From Nannocystis punicea (GTDB lineage Bacteria > Myxococcota_A > Polyangia > Nannocystales > Nannocystaceae): 64,000 bases of DNA. Each line of letters opens with the position of its first letter. Position 1 is the stretch's first letter. Below, one piece after another: positions 37,139 to 45,749 of the stretch. The notes under the pieces were generated by a model. It ran no database searches. It had not been told where the DNA came from and was given only the letters and a program-made list of their open reading frames with translations. The translations under genes and the position numbers were made by a program. The stretch lies in NCBI RefSeq assembly GCF_026965555.1, contig NZ_CP114040.1:8406001-8470000 (forward strand), in the 5' to 3' direction.

Positions 37139-38371
37139 ATGTCGCGCCTCGTGCTCGCAGCGCTCGCGCTCGTCACCTGCGGCCCGCGCCCGCCCGTCGA
37201 GCAGGACGAGCCCATGAGCACCACCACCGGCGCGACCGGCTCGTCCTCCGCCGAGCCGGAGCCGACCACCTCGCCCGCCCCGCTCGACTGCGACTCGGTG
37301 TGCGACGTCCCGTGGACCCACGACGGCGACCTCGAGATCACCCCCGCCACCGATCCCGCCGCCCTGCGCTGCCTGCGACGGGTCACCGGCGACCTCACGA
37401 TCCGCGACTTCAGCGGACCGCTCCCCGCCGAGCTGCTCGCGCTGCGCGACGTCGACGGCCTGTTCGCCCTGCAACACAACGACGGCCTCGTCGACCTCGC
37501 CGGCCTCGAGTGTCTACGCCGCGTCGACGGCCTGATCTTCGAGGGCAACGACGCGCTGATCGACCTCGCCGCGCTGACCGACCTCGAGTCGAGCCGGATG
37601 TTGTTCGCGCAGACCAACGGTGCGCTCGCCGACCTCTCCCCGCTGTCCGGCCTCGCCGGCCTCGAGCTCCTCGACCTCAACGTCAACCCCGCGCTGCAGC
37701 GGCTCCCGACGCTCCCGCACGGCACCCGCCTCGACAGCCTCGTCCTCTGGGGCAGCCCGCTGCTGACCGACCTCGACCCGCTCGCCGGCCTCGAGGGCAC
37801 GCCCGGGCAGATCCTTCTCGAGGACCTCCCCGCCCTGACCAGCCTCGCCGGCCTGTCCGGCATGTTCGCCGCCGACGACCCGCCCGGCGAGCTCGTCCTC
37901 GGCCGTCTCCCCGCGCTCGCCTCGCTGTCCGGCCTCGAATCGCTACAGGAGGCCAGCGCCCTCGACCTCCACGAATTGCCGCAGATCACCTCGCTCGCGC
38001 CGCTCGCCGGCCTGCGCCGCGTCGAGCGCTTCGACATCGGCACCCTCCCCGCGCTCGCCTCGCTCGTCGGCCTCGACGGCCTCGAGTTCGTCGATTCACT
38101 CGGCATCGGCGGCTGCAGCGGCGCCAGCGGCTCGCCCCTCCTGCTCGACCTCACCGGCCTCGGCTCGCTCGGCGAGCTTCACCACCTCGCCCTGCGCGCC
38201 AACGTCGGCCTCCAGTCGCTCGCCGGCCTGACCGCGCTCGCCGTCGGCCCCGACACTCTCGTCGTCACCGGCAGCCCGAACTTGCCCGCCGAGCAGTTCG
38301 ACGCGTTCGTCGCCGCCCACGGCGTCCCCGACGTCTGCCAGGACCCGCAGGACGCCTGCGCCTGTCCGTAG
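37139..38371 (+). CDS. leucine-rich-repeat lipoprotein (receptor L-domain-like)
   Basis: 410 residues. The signal ALALVTC ends at Cys14. A short Thr/Ser/Pro linker precedes DCDSVCDVPW. Residues 75-390 contain irregular LRR units of about 22-26 residues (LRCLRRVTGDLTIRDFSGPL, GLAGLELLDLNVNPALQRL, LAPLAGLRRVERFDIGTLPA, LAGLTALAVGPDTLVVTGSP), similar to receptor-L-type LRRs of secreted bacterial proteins. It ends in a Cys-containing tail (CQDPQDACACP). The role is probably binding at the cell surface; the ligand is unknown. It is divergent from the pectate-lyase-like gene. Confidence 0.82.
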   Translation: MSRLVLAALALVTCGPRPPVEQDEPMSTTTGATGSSSAEPEPTTSPAPLDCDSVCDVPWTHDGDLEITPATDPAALRCLRRVTGDLTIRDFSGPLPAELLALRDVDGLFALQHNDGLVDLAGLECLRRVDGLIFEGNDALIDLAALTDLESSRMLFAQTNGALADLSPLSGLAGLELLDLNVNPALQRLPTLPHGTRLDSLVLWGSPLLTDLDPLAGLEGTPGQILLEDLPALTSLAGLSGMFAADDPPGELVLGRLPALASLSGLESLQEASALDLHELPQITSLAPLAGLRRVERFDIGTLPALASLVGLDGLEFVDSLGIGGCSGASGSPLLLDLTGLGSLGELHHLALRANVGLQSLAGLTALAVGPDTLVVTGSPNLPAEQFDAFVAAHGVPDVCQDPQDACACP

Positions 38372-38472
38372 CGCCGGGCAGCGGGCCGCGGCGCAGCAGC
38401 GAGCATCGCAGCTCCCGGCGTAGACGACCTCTTCGCGGAGCAGATACGACCTGATGGCGCTGCTGGTGTTTA

Positions 38473-38510
38473 GGACATGTCTTAAAGTACATGTCCATTT
38501 GCGCATGTCC
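38473..38510. repeat. inverted repeat GGACATGT/ACATGTCC plus a third copy
   Basis: GGACATGT (38473-38480) and ACATGTCC (38489-38496) are perfect inverted arms around an 8-base AT-richer loop. GCGCATGTCC follows at 38501-38510. The element lies between the 3' ends of two convergent genes. Similar CATGTCC words occur at 52584-52590 and 58159-58164. It could be an operator or a bidirectional hairpin; no T-run is present. Confidence 0.4.
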
Positions 38511-38573
38511 TGATGTCGCCAGGGATGCGTCGCCGGCCTTCGCGTGTGCGAGCTCGCCAGGCTGCACCTTGGG

Positions 38574-39305
38574 TCATGTCATGGCGTCGCGCTTGCGGGC
38601 GATCCGCTCGCGGTGGCTGCTGCCGAAGTCGGGGTGGCCGAGGCGCTCGGCGGCGCGGTCGTACTGCTCGCGCGCCGCGGAGGCGTCGCCGGCCGCCGCG
38701 AGGGCGTCGCCGGCGAGCTCGTGGCAGCGGGACTGCTCGAACCGCGCCCCGAGCAGCGGGACGCCCTCGAGGCGACGCAGGGCGTGCTCGAGGTGCGTGA
38801 GGCAGCGGACGACCTCGCCAGCGGCCAGCTCGGCGCCGGCGAGCGCGCGCAGCTGCGTGGCGCCGAGCCACTGCGCGCCGCCGGCCTCGGCGGCGCCGAG
38901 GGCGATCGCGCGGTAGCGGCGGACCGCGGCGAGCTCGCCGGCGTGCTCCTGCGCGAGCACGCTGGCGGCGTCGAGGGCCTCCTGCCAGCGGGCGCCGGCG
39001 AGTAGATCGTCGAGGGCGCCGGCGAGGGCAAGGACGTCTCTCGGTTCGTCCCTCAGCGCGCGCGCCTGCTGGCGGAGCAGGACCGCGACCGCGCGCCGCG
39101 GACCGTCGAGCAGCGGCTCGAGCTCGGCGAGCACACGCGAAGCGCCGGAGGTGTCCGCGGTGTCGAGCAGCACGGCGACGATGGCGAGGCCGGTCTCGAG
39201 GTCGCTGTCGTCTCGCGCCTCGGCCCACAGTGCCAGCGGATCCCTGCCCTCCGCGATCGCCCGGCGCGCTCGCTCGTGGATGCCCCATTCGACGGGTCGG
39301 CGCAT
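38574..39305 (-). CDS. TPR-like helical repeat protein
   Basis: 243 residues from ATG 39305 (MRRPVEWGIHERARRAIAEG). No ribosome site is evident, so the start is uncertain. The sequence is a ladder of paired Ala/Leu-rich helices (LETGLAIVAVLLDTADTSGA, SRVLAELEPLLDGPRRAVAV, ELAGDALAAAGDASAAREQY), consistent with TPR-type solenoids used for protein docking. No enzyme motif or signal peptide. Function unknown. Confidence 0.65.
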   Translation of the reverse strand: MRRPVEWGIHERARRAIAEGRDPLALWAEARDDSDLETGLAIVAVLLDTADTSGASRVLAELEPLLDGPRRAVAVLLRQQARALRDEPRDVLALAGALDDLLAGARWQEALDAASVLAQEHAGELAAVRRYRAIALGAAEAGGAQWLGATQLRALAGAELAAGEVVRCLTHLEHALRRLEGVPLLGARFEQSRCHELAGDALAAAGDASAAREQYDRAAERLGHPDFGSSHRERIARKRDAMT

Positions 39306-39804
39306 GAGCGAAGGAGACGCGACCGGGGGGCGGCGCGCAAGGGCCTGCGACCGTGGAGCGTGGGTGCGCTCCGGTCTTCCGCATCGGGGGGACAGCCGTT
39401 CGATCTGGCAGGCGAGCGCGAGGCTCTGCGACGGCAGCGCGCGGCCGGCCTTCTCACGGAAGCGGGTGGTGCGACCAGGCGGTCCGCGAGCTCGTCGGCG
39501 CGGGGGCAGAAATTTCGCGCGGGGTCGCGGGCATTGGGTCGTCGGTGCTCGACGTCGCGGCCGCTGCTGCCCGGATTCGCAGCGCTGCTCGTCGCCCGCG
39601 GACGACACCGCGCATTCGGACGCCCCGGAGAACGCCCCATGGCGCATGACCGCCCGCGTCGCAGGCCGGCGTGAAATTTCCGTGTAATTCGTGGACCTCG
39701 AGGAACACGTAGAATGGCTCGACCTGGACGCCGAATCCAGCGTCGCGCTGCCGGGCCCTCGGACGATGTCGGTCCGGCGATTCAAGCAATGGAGCCATCA
39801 CGTC
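39306..39804. other. intergenic region before the MopE/GON lipoprotein
   Basis: About 500 bases. Apart from the TGTAA-type boxes at 39671-39687, nothing protein-like is seen; long open frames on both strands lack codon bias. Confidence 0.4.
39671..39687 (+). promoter_or_regulatory. GTGAAA/GTGTAA direct repeat, 11-bp spacing
   Basis: GTGAAATTTCC is followed by GTGTAATTCGT. One unit is degenerate (GTGAAA). The orientation matches the downstream gene at 39805, about 118-134 bases away. It is the weaker relative of the boxes at 26553 and 58230. Confidence 0.3.
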
Positions 39805-40896
39805 ATGAATGCCATGTTTCGCACAATGTTGATTGTCACCCCCTGGATCGTTCTTGCATGCGACGTCGCGGAGGAGCCCGCGACGCCGGCGGCCGCGGCT
39901 GTCGACGAGGAGGACGTGGACGAGGGAGACGCGGACGCGGAGGCCCTGGAACCGGGCGACCCGGACTGGCTGGAGAACACGGCCGCCGATCCCGAAGCGG
40001 GGCTGCTGTGTATCCTCTGCATCCTCGGGGGCGCTGAGCCGGCCTGCGGCGCGGACGGCCACAGCTACGCGAACGCCTGCTTCGCCGCGTGCGAGGGCGG
40101 CGGGGCGGTCCCCGCGGTCACCTACTGGCCCGACGAGGACGGCGACGGGTTCGGCGACGCGAGCGCGACCCCGGCGAGCGCGTGCACCATCCCCGACGGG
40201 GCGAGCGACAACAGCGACGACTGCGACGACGACGACGACGCAGTGTCCCCGGGCAGCCCAGAGGCGTGCGACGGCGTCGACAATGATTGCGACGCGGCGA
40301 GCCGCTGCGACGCCCAGAGCTGCGCCGACATCGCGCTCGACGATCCGTCGGCGATCGACGGGGATTACACGCTGTACGTCGACCTCGACCCGGACCGGCC
40401 GTGGACCGCGTACTGCCACGATATGGCCGGCGAGCCGCGGACCTACCTGTCGCTGGTGGCCGTCGGGGAAGGGCGTAACTTCTCGCAGTACACCGCCCCC
40501 TCCTCGGTGCGGACCGCCTTCACGCGGGTGCGCATCGAGCCGACCACGCTGGCCGTCGACATCGACGATCTCACCTTCTCGAGCTCGAGCGGTGAGCTCT
40601 ACCACGGCGAAACCCTCGTGACGGCGATGCCGTACGGGGTCGCGGAGAGCTGCGGGTGGGAGCAGGGCGTCGCCAACATCGACCTGACGGGCACGCCGTT
40701 CAAGATCGCCTCACCGTTCTGCACTTCGGGGTTCGAAGCATCCGGCGGCGTGACGTTCAGTGAGGACGACCAGGTCGCGGACGTCCTGGGCGCCGGAAAT
40801 TGCGGCTGGACCTCGCCGACTTGCTCCTACGGCCCGCACGACCTCATGAACACCGTGAACGGGTGGATCCTTCAGCTCGCGTACGTCGAGCCGTGA
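39805..40896 (+). CDS. lipoprotein with MopE-type metal-binding segment and GON-like domain
   Basis: 363 residues from ATG 39805 (GGAG 10 bases upstream). The signal is TPWIVLAC (Cys19), then an acidic linker. Residues 105-175 hold the putative metal-binding MopE pattern: YWPDEDGDGFGD, NSDDCDDDDDAVSPG, CDGVDNDCDAASRC. From residue 177 the chain looks like a GON domain: CADIALDDPSAIDGDYTLYV, DPDRPWTAYCHDMAG, RTAFTRVRIEP, then LTGTPFKIA with Cys pairs. GON is known from ADAMTS proteases and found in some bacteria; I place it from memory of its Y-C-h-d-M and T-x-F-x-R-V-R-I features. Ca2+ or Cu binding and a surface adhesin role are inferred. Confidence 0.8.
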   Translation: MNAMFRTMLIVTPWIVLACDVAEEPATPAAAAVDEEDVDEGDADAEALEPGDPDWLENTAADPEAGLLCILCILGGAEPACGADGHSYANACFAACEGGGAVPAVTYWPDEDGDGFGDASATPASACTIPDGASDNSDDCDDDDDAVSPGSPEACDGVDNDCDAASRCDAQSCADIALDDPSAIDGDYTLYVDLDPDRPWTAYCHDMAGEPRTYLSLVAVGEGRNFSQYTAPSSVRTAFTRVRIEPTTLAVDIDDLTFSSSSGELYHGETLVTAMPYGVAESCGWEQGVANIDLTGTPFKIASPFCTSGFEASGGVTFSEDDQVADVLGAGNCGWTSPTCSYGPHDLMNTVNGWILQLAYVEP

Positions 40897-40915
40897 CGCC
40901 GCGACCGCGACGCTC

Positions 40916-41641
40916 TCAGGGATTCGGGGCCTCCCACCATAGTGAGAACGCGGTGGAGCAGGCGGCCTCGAAGGCCGACAGGGCCTGCGCGTACTCGCCG
41001 GCGAGCCGCGCCTCGCAGCGGATGTACCCGGGCTGCGGTGGGTGCCAGCGCAGCATGAGCAGTCGCAGCGCGTCGTCTTCGCGGGTGACGAGGACGTGGG
41101 AGCGGTCGCTCGCCTCGTCGCGCTCCACCGGAGCGTGACGGCGCGGGGCGAGCCAGGTCTCGTCGATGAAGGCGGGCCACGCGTCGGCGGCGAACGTTCC
41201 CGGCAACCACTCGATCGTGAACGTGCTGCGTCCGGCGTCGCTCGACAGGGTCCGCCCGGGCGGCGCGCGGTCCGGGGGCACGTCGGCGGGGGTCTCCTGC
41301 CATCCCGCGGGCATGAGCGCCGCGAGCCAGCACGGCTGCGGGCCCCCGTGCGGGTCGATCGGCGCGAACCCGAACTGCACCGGCTCGAAGCTCAGCCCGG
41401 GCGCGGCGGCCAGGTGCGGTCGAAGCCGGGGGAGCGCGTCGCTCCGCAAGGTGGCAACGAATTCTTCACAGCGCTGCTGCGTGCGCCGGATCCGGGCCGA
41501 GGCGCACGCGGCGACCACGACCGACAGGACGATCCACTTCGCGGCGAGTCCAGCGGCTCCTCGGGGGGAGCGGCGTCTCGACTCCTGGCGCGGTGGTGGA
41601 CGCCTCGCCAGGCTGCGCTGCGTGTGGCACTCTCGGTCCAT
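40916..41641 (-). CDS. unknown membrane-anchored or lipoprotein-type protein
   Basis: 241 residues if started at ATG 41641, which overlaps the start codon of the divergent hydrolase gene. The first 30 residues are Arg-rich, then a hydrophobic segment AAKWIVLSVVVAACA could be a signal anchor or a lipobox (VAAC). The remaining soluble domain has several Trp/Pro-rich strands (STFTIEWLPGTFAADAWPAF, LMLRWHPPQPGYIRCEARLA). No family was recognised. The true start may lie nearer the hydrophobic segment, but no ATG or GTG with a ribosome site is there. Confidence 0.65.
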   Translation of the reverse strand: MDRECHTQRSLARRPPPRQESRRRSPRGAAGLAAKWIVLSVVVAACASARIRRTQQRCEEFVATLRSDALPRLRPHLAAAPGLSFEPVQFGFAPIDPHGGPQPCWLAALMPAGWQETPADVPPDRAPPGRTLSSDAGRSTFTIEWLPGTFAADAWPAFIDETWLAPRRHAPVERDEASDRSHVLVTREDDALRLLMLRWHPPQPGYIRCEARLAGEYAQALSAFEAACSTAFSLWWEAPNP

Positions 41642-43583
41642 GCGCAATACATTACTCCTATGTGTCGCGGGTGGGCTCGTCTTCGCTGCTTGCGATCCGA
41701 AGCCGCCGGCGCGCCCGCCCACGCCGGTCGCTCGCACGGAGGCACCGCCGGTCGAGAGCAGACCCGCGCGGGAGCAGCGGCGCACGCAGCCGACCGACCC
41801 ACCGCCGCAGTTCCGCGACCCCGAGCGGCGGAAGAAGATCGAGTCGGCGTTCCCGGCGGTCGAGGCCTACCTCGAGTCGACCGTGAAGCGCGACGACCTC
41901 GTCGGGCTCGCGGCCGGGATCGTGATCGACGACGAATTGGTGTGGTTTCGCGGCTGGGGCCACCGCGACCCCGCGCGCAAGCTGCCGGTCGAGCGCGACA
42001 CCGTGTTCGGCGTCGGCTCGATCAGCAAGACCTTCACCGCGCTCGCGGTCCTCAAGTTGCGAGACGAGGGCCGCCTCGACCTCGACCGCCCCGCGTCCGC
42101 GTACCTGCCGGAGCTCGACGCGATCGCCTACCCCACGCGTGACAGCCCGCGCATCACGATCCGCCACCTCTTGACCCACACGTCCGGGCTGCCGCGCATG
42201 GGCAACTTCCCCGAGTACCCGGCGACGCCGCCGAGCCGCGCAGACTTCCTGGCGACGCTCGACGGCCTCGGCCTCGACCGCGCGCCGGGCGAGCGCCGCG
42301 TCTACTCGAACCTCGGCTTCCAGGTGTTGGGGCCGCTCGTGGAGGCGGTCGGCGGCGTCGATCATCACACGTACGTGCGCGAGCAGATCCTCGCGCCGCT
42401 CGGCATGAACCACAGCGCGTGGGTGCCCGAAGATGTCCCCGGGGACAGGCTGGCCGTGGGCCACGGGCGGCTGCCGGGACAGGAGCCGCGGCCGCGCCCG
42501 CACTGGCGGCCGGGGGCGACCGACGCGGCCGGCGGGATGTATTCGAGCGTCGAGGACCTCGCCCGCTACGCCGCGTGGCTGCTCGCCTCGTGGCCGCCGC
42601 GCGACGACCCGGACCCCGGACCGCTGTCGCGCGCGACGCTGCGCGAGGCGCAGACGATGGCGGCGGTGAATCGGTTCTTCGCCGAGTCGGTGCGCGATGG
42701 ACCGGCGCACGGGAGCCTGCACGGCGACGGGCTCGGCTTCGGCGTGAGCGCGAGCTGTCAGTTCGACCACGTCGTCGCTCATAACGGCAAGACGATGAAC
42801 TACCGCGCGATGCTGCAGATGCTGCCGACGCGCGGCGTGGCGGTGATTCTGATGACCAATCTGTCGTCGATCTCGAGCACGGTGCTGCCGGGAGACGCCG
42901 GCCGCGTCCTCGACATCCTCGCGGCCACCGGCGCTCTGCAGCCGCGGCAGCACTCGGCCTCGCCGGCGCTGGTCGCCGCGGCGGGCGAGCTCGCGGGGTT
43001 GATGGGGCGCTGGGACGAGGCCCGCTACGCGACGCTGATGTCGCCCGACTACCGCGACGCCTACCCGATCGAGACGGTGATCCAGCAGCTCGACGAGTGG
43101 CGCGCTCTGGTCGGGGCATGTCGAGATCCGCGGACCGTGAAGGTCGAAGATCCACGAGCCGGGCTCTTCGAGCTCTCGTGCGAGCGCGGCACCCTCGAGC
43201 TCGAGCTGCGCGTCACCCCGTGGAGCCCGGCGCAGATCTCCAGCTTCACGATCCACGCGGCCACGGGGCTCGAGGTGAAGCCCGAGGTGAAGCGGGCCGC
43301 GGAGGCGATGGTCGCATTGGTGGCGCGCTGGGACGAGCGCAAGTTCAAGGCCGCGTTCACGCCGAACTTCACCCCGACGGCGTTGCGCAAGAGCTTCGCG
43401 GACGCCGCCTCGCTGTGGGGCAAGTGTCGCGTCGGCGCGGGGCGGGTGACCGGGCCGCGCGGGGCGGTGTTTACCCTCGCGTGTGAGCGCGCCGCGCCCG
43501 AGCTGCGGATCAGGCTCGCCGCCGACAGCCCCGCGATCGCCGACTGGAACCTGCGCGTGCCCGGCGATGGGCCGTGTCGGTGA
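41640..43583 (+). CDS. beta-lactamase-fold serine hydrolase lipoprotein
   Basis: 647 residues. The lipobox is VFAAC (Cys18). The class C beta-lactamase/D-alanyl-esterase fold shows SISK (127-130, nucleophile Ser127 and Lys130), YSN (222-224) and HNG (381-383) as the third motif. Around these are typical phrases: FGVGSISKTFTALAVLKL and LLTHTSGLPRMGNFP. Such proteins hydrolyse peptides or esters rather than antibiotics in most cases. After residue 440 two homologous modules of about 100 residues follow (GRWDEARYATLMSPDY and ARWDERKFKAAFTPNF with matching FELSCERG / FTLACERA), a duplicated small alpha+beta domain perhaps for substrate binding. Its start codon overlaps that of the divergent gene. 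Confidence 0.9.
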   Translation: MRNTLLLCVAGGLVFAACDPKPPARPPTPVARTEAPPVESRPAREQRRTQPTDPPPQFRDPERRKKIESAFPAVEAYLESTVKRDDLVGLAAGIVIDDELVWFRGWGHRDPARKLPVERDTVFGVGSISKTFTALAVLKLRDEGRLDLDRPASAYLPELDAIAYPTRDSPRITIRHLLTHTSGLPRMGNFPEYPATPPSRADFLATLDGLGLDRAPGERRVYSNLGFQVLGPLVEAVGGVDHHTYVREQILAPLGMNHSAWVPEDVPGDRLAVGHGRLPGQEPRPRPHWRPGATDAAGGMYSSVEDLARYAAWLLASWPPRDDPDPGPLSRATLREAQTMAAVNRFFAESVRDGPAHGSLHGDGLGFGVSASCQFDHVVAHNGKTMNYRAMLQMLPTRGVAVILMTNLSSISSTVLPGDAGRVLDILAATGALQPRQHSASPALVAAAGELAGLMGRWDEARYATLMSPDYRDAYPIETVIQQLDEWRALVGACRDPRTVKVEDPRAGLFELSCERGTLELELRVTPWSPAQISSFTIHAATGLEVKPEVKRAAEAMVALVARWDERKFKAAFTPNFTPTALRKSFADAASLWGKCRVGAGRVTGPRGAVFTLACERAAPELRIRLAADSPAIADWNLRVPGDGPCR

Positions 43584-43614
43584 GGGCCCGTTCGCCGCTC
43601 AAGAGGCCGGCCGC

Positions 43615-44268
43615 TCAGCCGTGTGCGTCGCCATCCGGGAAGGGTGAGCCAGCGACCAGGTCGACGGCGTTGGGGCTCTTGAAACCGGGGATGAAACGTT
43701 CACAGACCGCGGCGTTGACGGTGCCGTACGTCGTCGCGGGCTTGTGGGCAAAGCCGGCGAAGTACTCCTTGATGAAGTCTTCCTTGAACCGCTTGCGCGG
43801 GTACCTGGCGACGATCTCTTCGCGCAGCGCCGCAGGAAACTCGTCGAACCCCATCCCCACCACGTCGAGGAGGACACCCGAATTGAGGAGGGCTATTTCG
43901 GGACGCAGATAGCGCGGGATGCCGGGGGTGGTGTGCAGCGCGATGGCTTCCCAGACGGTCTGTACCTGCTCTTCGGGGATGTCGTGGGCGCTGAGGAATT
44001 GCCGGGCAGCGTTCGCGCCGTCGACCTCGAAACGCTCGTCCGGGCTCGAGTACTTGCGGAGGAGGCCGAAATCGTGAAAGGCGGCGGCGACGTAGAGGAG
44101 TTCGGGGTCGAACCGCAGCTTTCGCTGCCGTCCATGCTCGGTCGCGAACAGGTAGACCCGGATCGAGTGATTGAAGAGCAGCTCGCTGGCGTGCTCACGC
44201 AGGAGCTCGGTGGCCTCTTTCGCGAGCCGGGAATCAGGGATGGCGAGGCCGGAGGGGAGAGTCGACAT
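43615..44268 (-). CDS. HD-domain metal-dependent phosphohydrolase-type protein
   Basis: 217 residues from ATG 44268, with AAGGA 8 bases upstream. The HD signature is present: His in LLFNHSIRVYLFA, the HD pair in VAAAFHDFGLLRKY, and a further His in ALHTTPGIPRYLRPE. Length and sequence resemble the HD family that includes fungal cyanamide hydratase and bacterial relatives. The substrate is unknown. It converges with the serine hydrolase gene, only 31 bases apart. Confidence 0.85.
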   Translation of the reverse strand: MSTLPSGLAIPDSRLAKEATELLREHASELLFNHSIRVYLFATEHGRQRKLRFDPELLYVAAAFHDFGLLRKYSSPDERFEVDGANAARQFLSAHDIPEEQVQTVWEAIALHTTPGIPRYLRPEIALLNSGVLLDVVGMGFDEFPAALREEIVARYPRKRFKEDFIKEYFAGFAHKPATTYGTVNAAVCERFIPGFKSPNAVDLVAGSPFPDGDAHG

Positions 44269-44584
44269 TTGTCTCGTCCTTGGAAGCTTTGCGCGGCACC
44301 CCGGCGTCGAGGCGTCGCGCCGAACCGCTCCAAACGATACGAGACCCGGCGCCGGCCGCAACCGAAGCGGCGGACAGCGGCGACTTCAAACGCCAGCGCC
44401 CACTGAACAGGCGCGCATGGCGAGCCTGCTCATCGGACAAAGTATGGTGCTGTGCGCCCCTCCTGCTGCCGTGGCGATGGCGCCGGCACGACGAGCTGAC
44501 TCGACAGGCCGCGGAGGATTGCCGGGCCGCGCACCATGTGTCCTGGAGGACAGGTCTTCGATCGGGCCCGGCGGATCCCGCGAT
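44269..44584. other. intergenic region, nothing recognised
   Basis: About 315 bases between the HD gene start and the end of the DUF808 gene. Apart from the HD ribosome site at its left edge no element stands out. Confidence 0.4.
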
Positions 44585-45520
44585 TCACGCGGGCGGCGAT
44601 CCGCCGGTGGCCTCGGGCGAGCCACGGACGAGCCGCTGGACGCCGGTGACGACGGCGAGCAGGAGCGCGCCGGCGAGCAGGCCGATGAGGCCGCTCCACA
44701 GGCTGGGAATGACGAGCCTCGCGCCCGGAACGGCGACGGCGGCGAGCCGCTCGCCGAGCGCCTCGGCGCCGGGAATCCCGTGCACGAGGATGCCGCCGCC
44801 GACCAGGAACATGGCCACGGTGCCGGCGATCGACAGGCCCTTCATCAGGTAGGGCGCGCCGCGCAGGAGCAGCTCGCCGAAGCGGCGCGCCAGACCGGTC
44901 CGCTTGCTGAGATGCAGGCCGGCGTCGTCCAGCTTGACGATGCCCGCGACCAGGCCGTAGACGCCGATGGTCATGAGCAGGGCGACCGCCACGAGCGTCA
45001 GCACGCGGGTGGCGAACGGCGCCGAGGCGACCGCGCCGAGCGAGATCACGATGACCTCGGCCGACAGGATGAAGTCGGTGCGCACGGCCCCGCGGATCTT
45101 GTCCCGCTCGAACGCGACCATGTCGACGGCCGGGTCGGCGATCGCCCGCACCAGCGCTGCCTCGCGGCGCGTGTCCTCGGCCGGCGCGAGGTAGCGGTGG
45201 GCGAGCTTCTCGCAGCCCTCGTAGCACAGGAAGGCGCCGCCCAGCATCAGCAGCGGCGTGATCGCCCAGCTCGCCACGGCGCTGATCAGCAGGGCGAGCG
45301 GTACGAGGATCACCTTGTTGACGAGGGAACCCTTGGCCACCGCCCACACGACCGGCAGCTCCCGTTCGGGGATGACGCCGGCCACCTGCTCGGCGTTGAG
45401 GGCCAGGTCGTCGCCGAGCACCCCGGCGGTCTTCTTGGTCGCCACCTTCGTCAGTACTGCGACGTCGTCGAGCAGCGCGGCCAGGTCGTCGAGGAGGGTG
45501 AAGAGCGTGGTGCCTGCCAT
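44585..45520 (-). CDS. DUF808 / YedI-family inner-membrane protein
   Basis: 311 residues from ATG 45520, close to the usual length of this family. The N-terminus MAGTTLFTLLDDLAALLDDV and the conserved block VATKKTAGVLGDDLALNAEQ are diagnostic. Hydrophobic segments (LVNKVILVPLALLISAVASW, ITPLLMLGGAFLCYEGCEKL, VLTLVAVALLMTIGVYGLVA, GLIGLLAGALLLAVVTGV) indicate a polytopic membrane protein. The biochemical role of the family is unknown. Confidence 0.92.
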   Translation of the reverse strand: MAGTTLFTLLDDLAALLDDVAVLTKVATKKTAGVLGDDLALNAEQVAGVIPERELPVVWAVAKGSLVNKVILVPLALLISAVASWAITPLLMLGGAFLCYEGCEKLAHRYLAPAEDTRREAALVRAIADPAVDMVAFERDKIRGAVRTDFILSAEVIVISLGAVASAPFATRVLTLVAVALLMTIGVYGLVAGIVKLDDAGLHLSKRTGLARRFGELLLRGAPYLMKGLSIAGTVAMFLVGGGILVHGIPGAEALGERLAAVAVPGARLVIPSLWSGLIGLLAGALLLAVVTGVQRLVRGSPEATGGSPPA

Positions 45521-45713
45521 GCGTGTCGACTCGCGCGAGCCGGAGCACTGTACGATGCGCGCCGTGCCCTGTCGTGGGCGCAGGTTTTTGCGTGTCGCCA
45601 ATCGTGAATCTTGGAGCACGCACTGAAGCGCGTACATCACACTCGCCGGCGGAAACGCGCGCGCGGTGCCGGCGTCATGGCCTCCCCCTTCCCCGCTGCG
45701 GGTCGGTGGCTCT

Positions 45714-45723
45714 TTCTATAGAA
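45714..45723. promoter_or_regulatory. 10-bp palindrome TTCTATAGAA
   Basis: A short perfect palindrome, unusually AT-rich for this DNA, between the end of the peroxidase gene and the start of the DUF808 gene (about 195 bases upstream of the latter). It could be part of a promoter or operator. Nothing further supports this. Confidence 0.25.
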
Positions 45724-45749
45724 CGGCGATCGGTTTGTGCGATGCCCAA

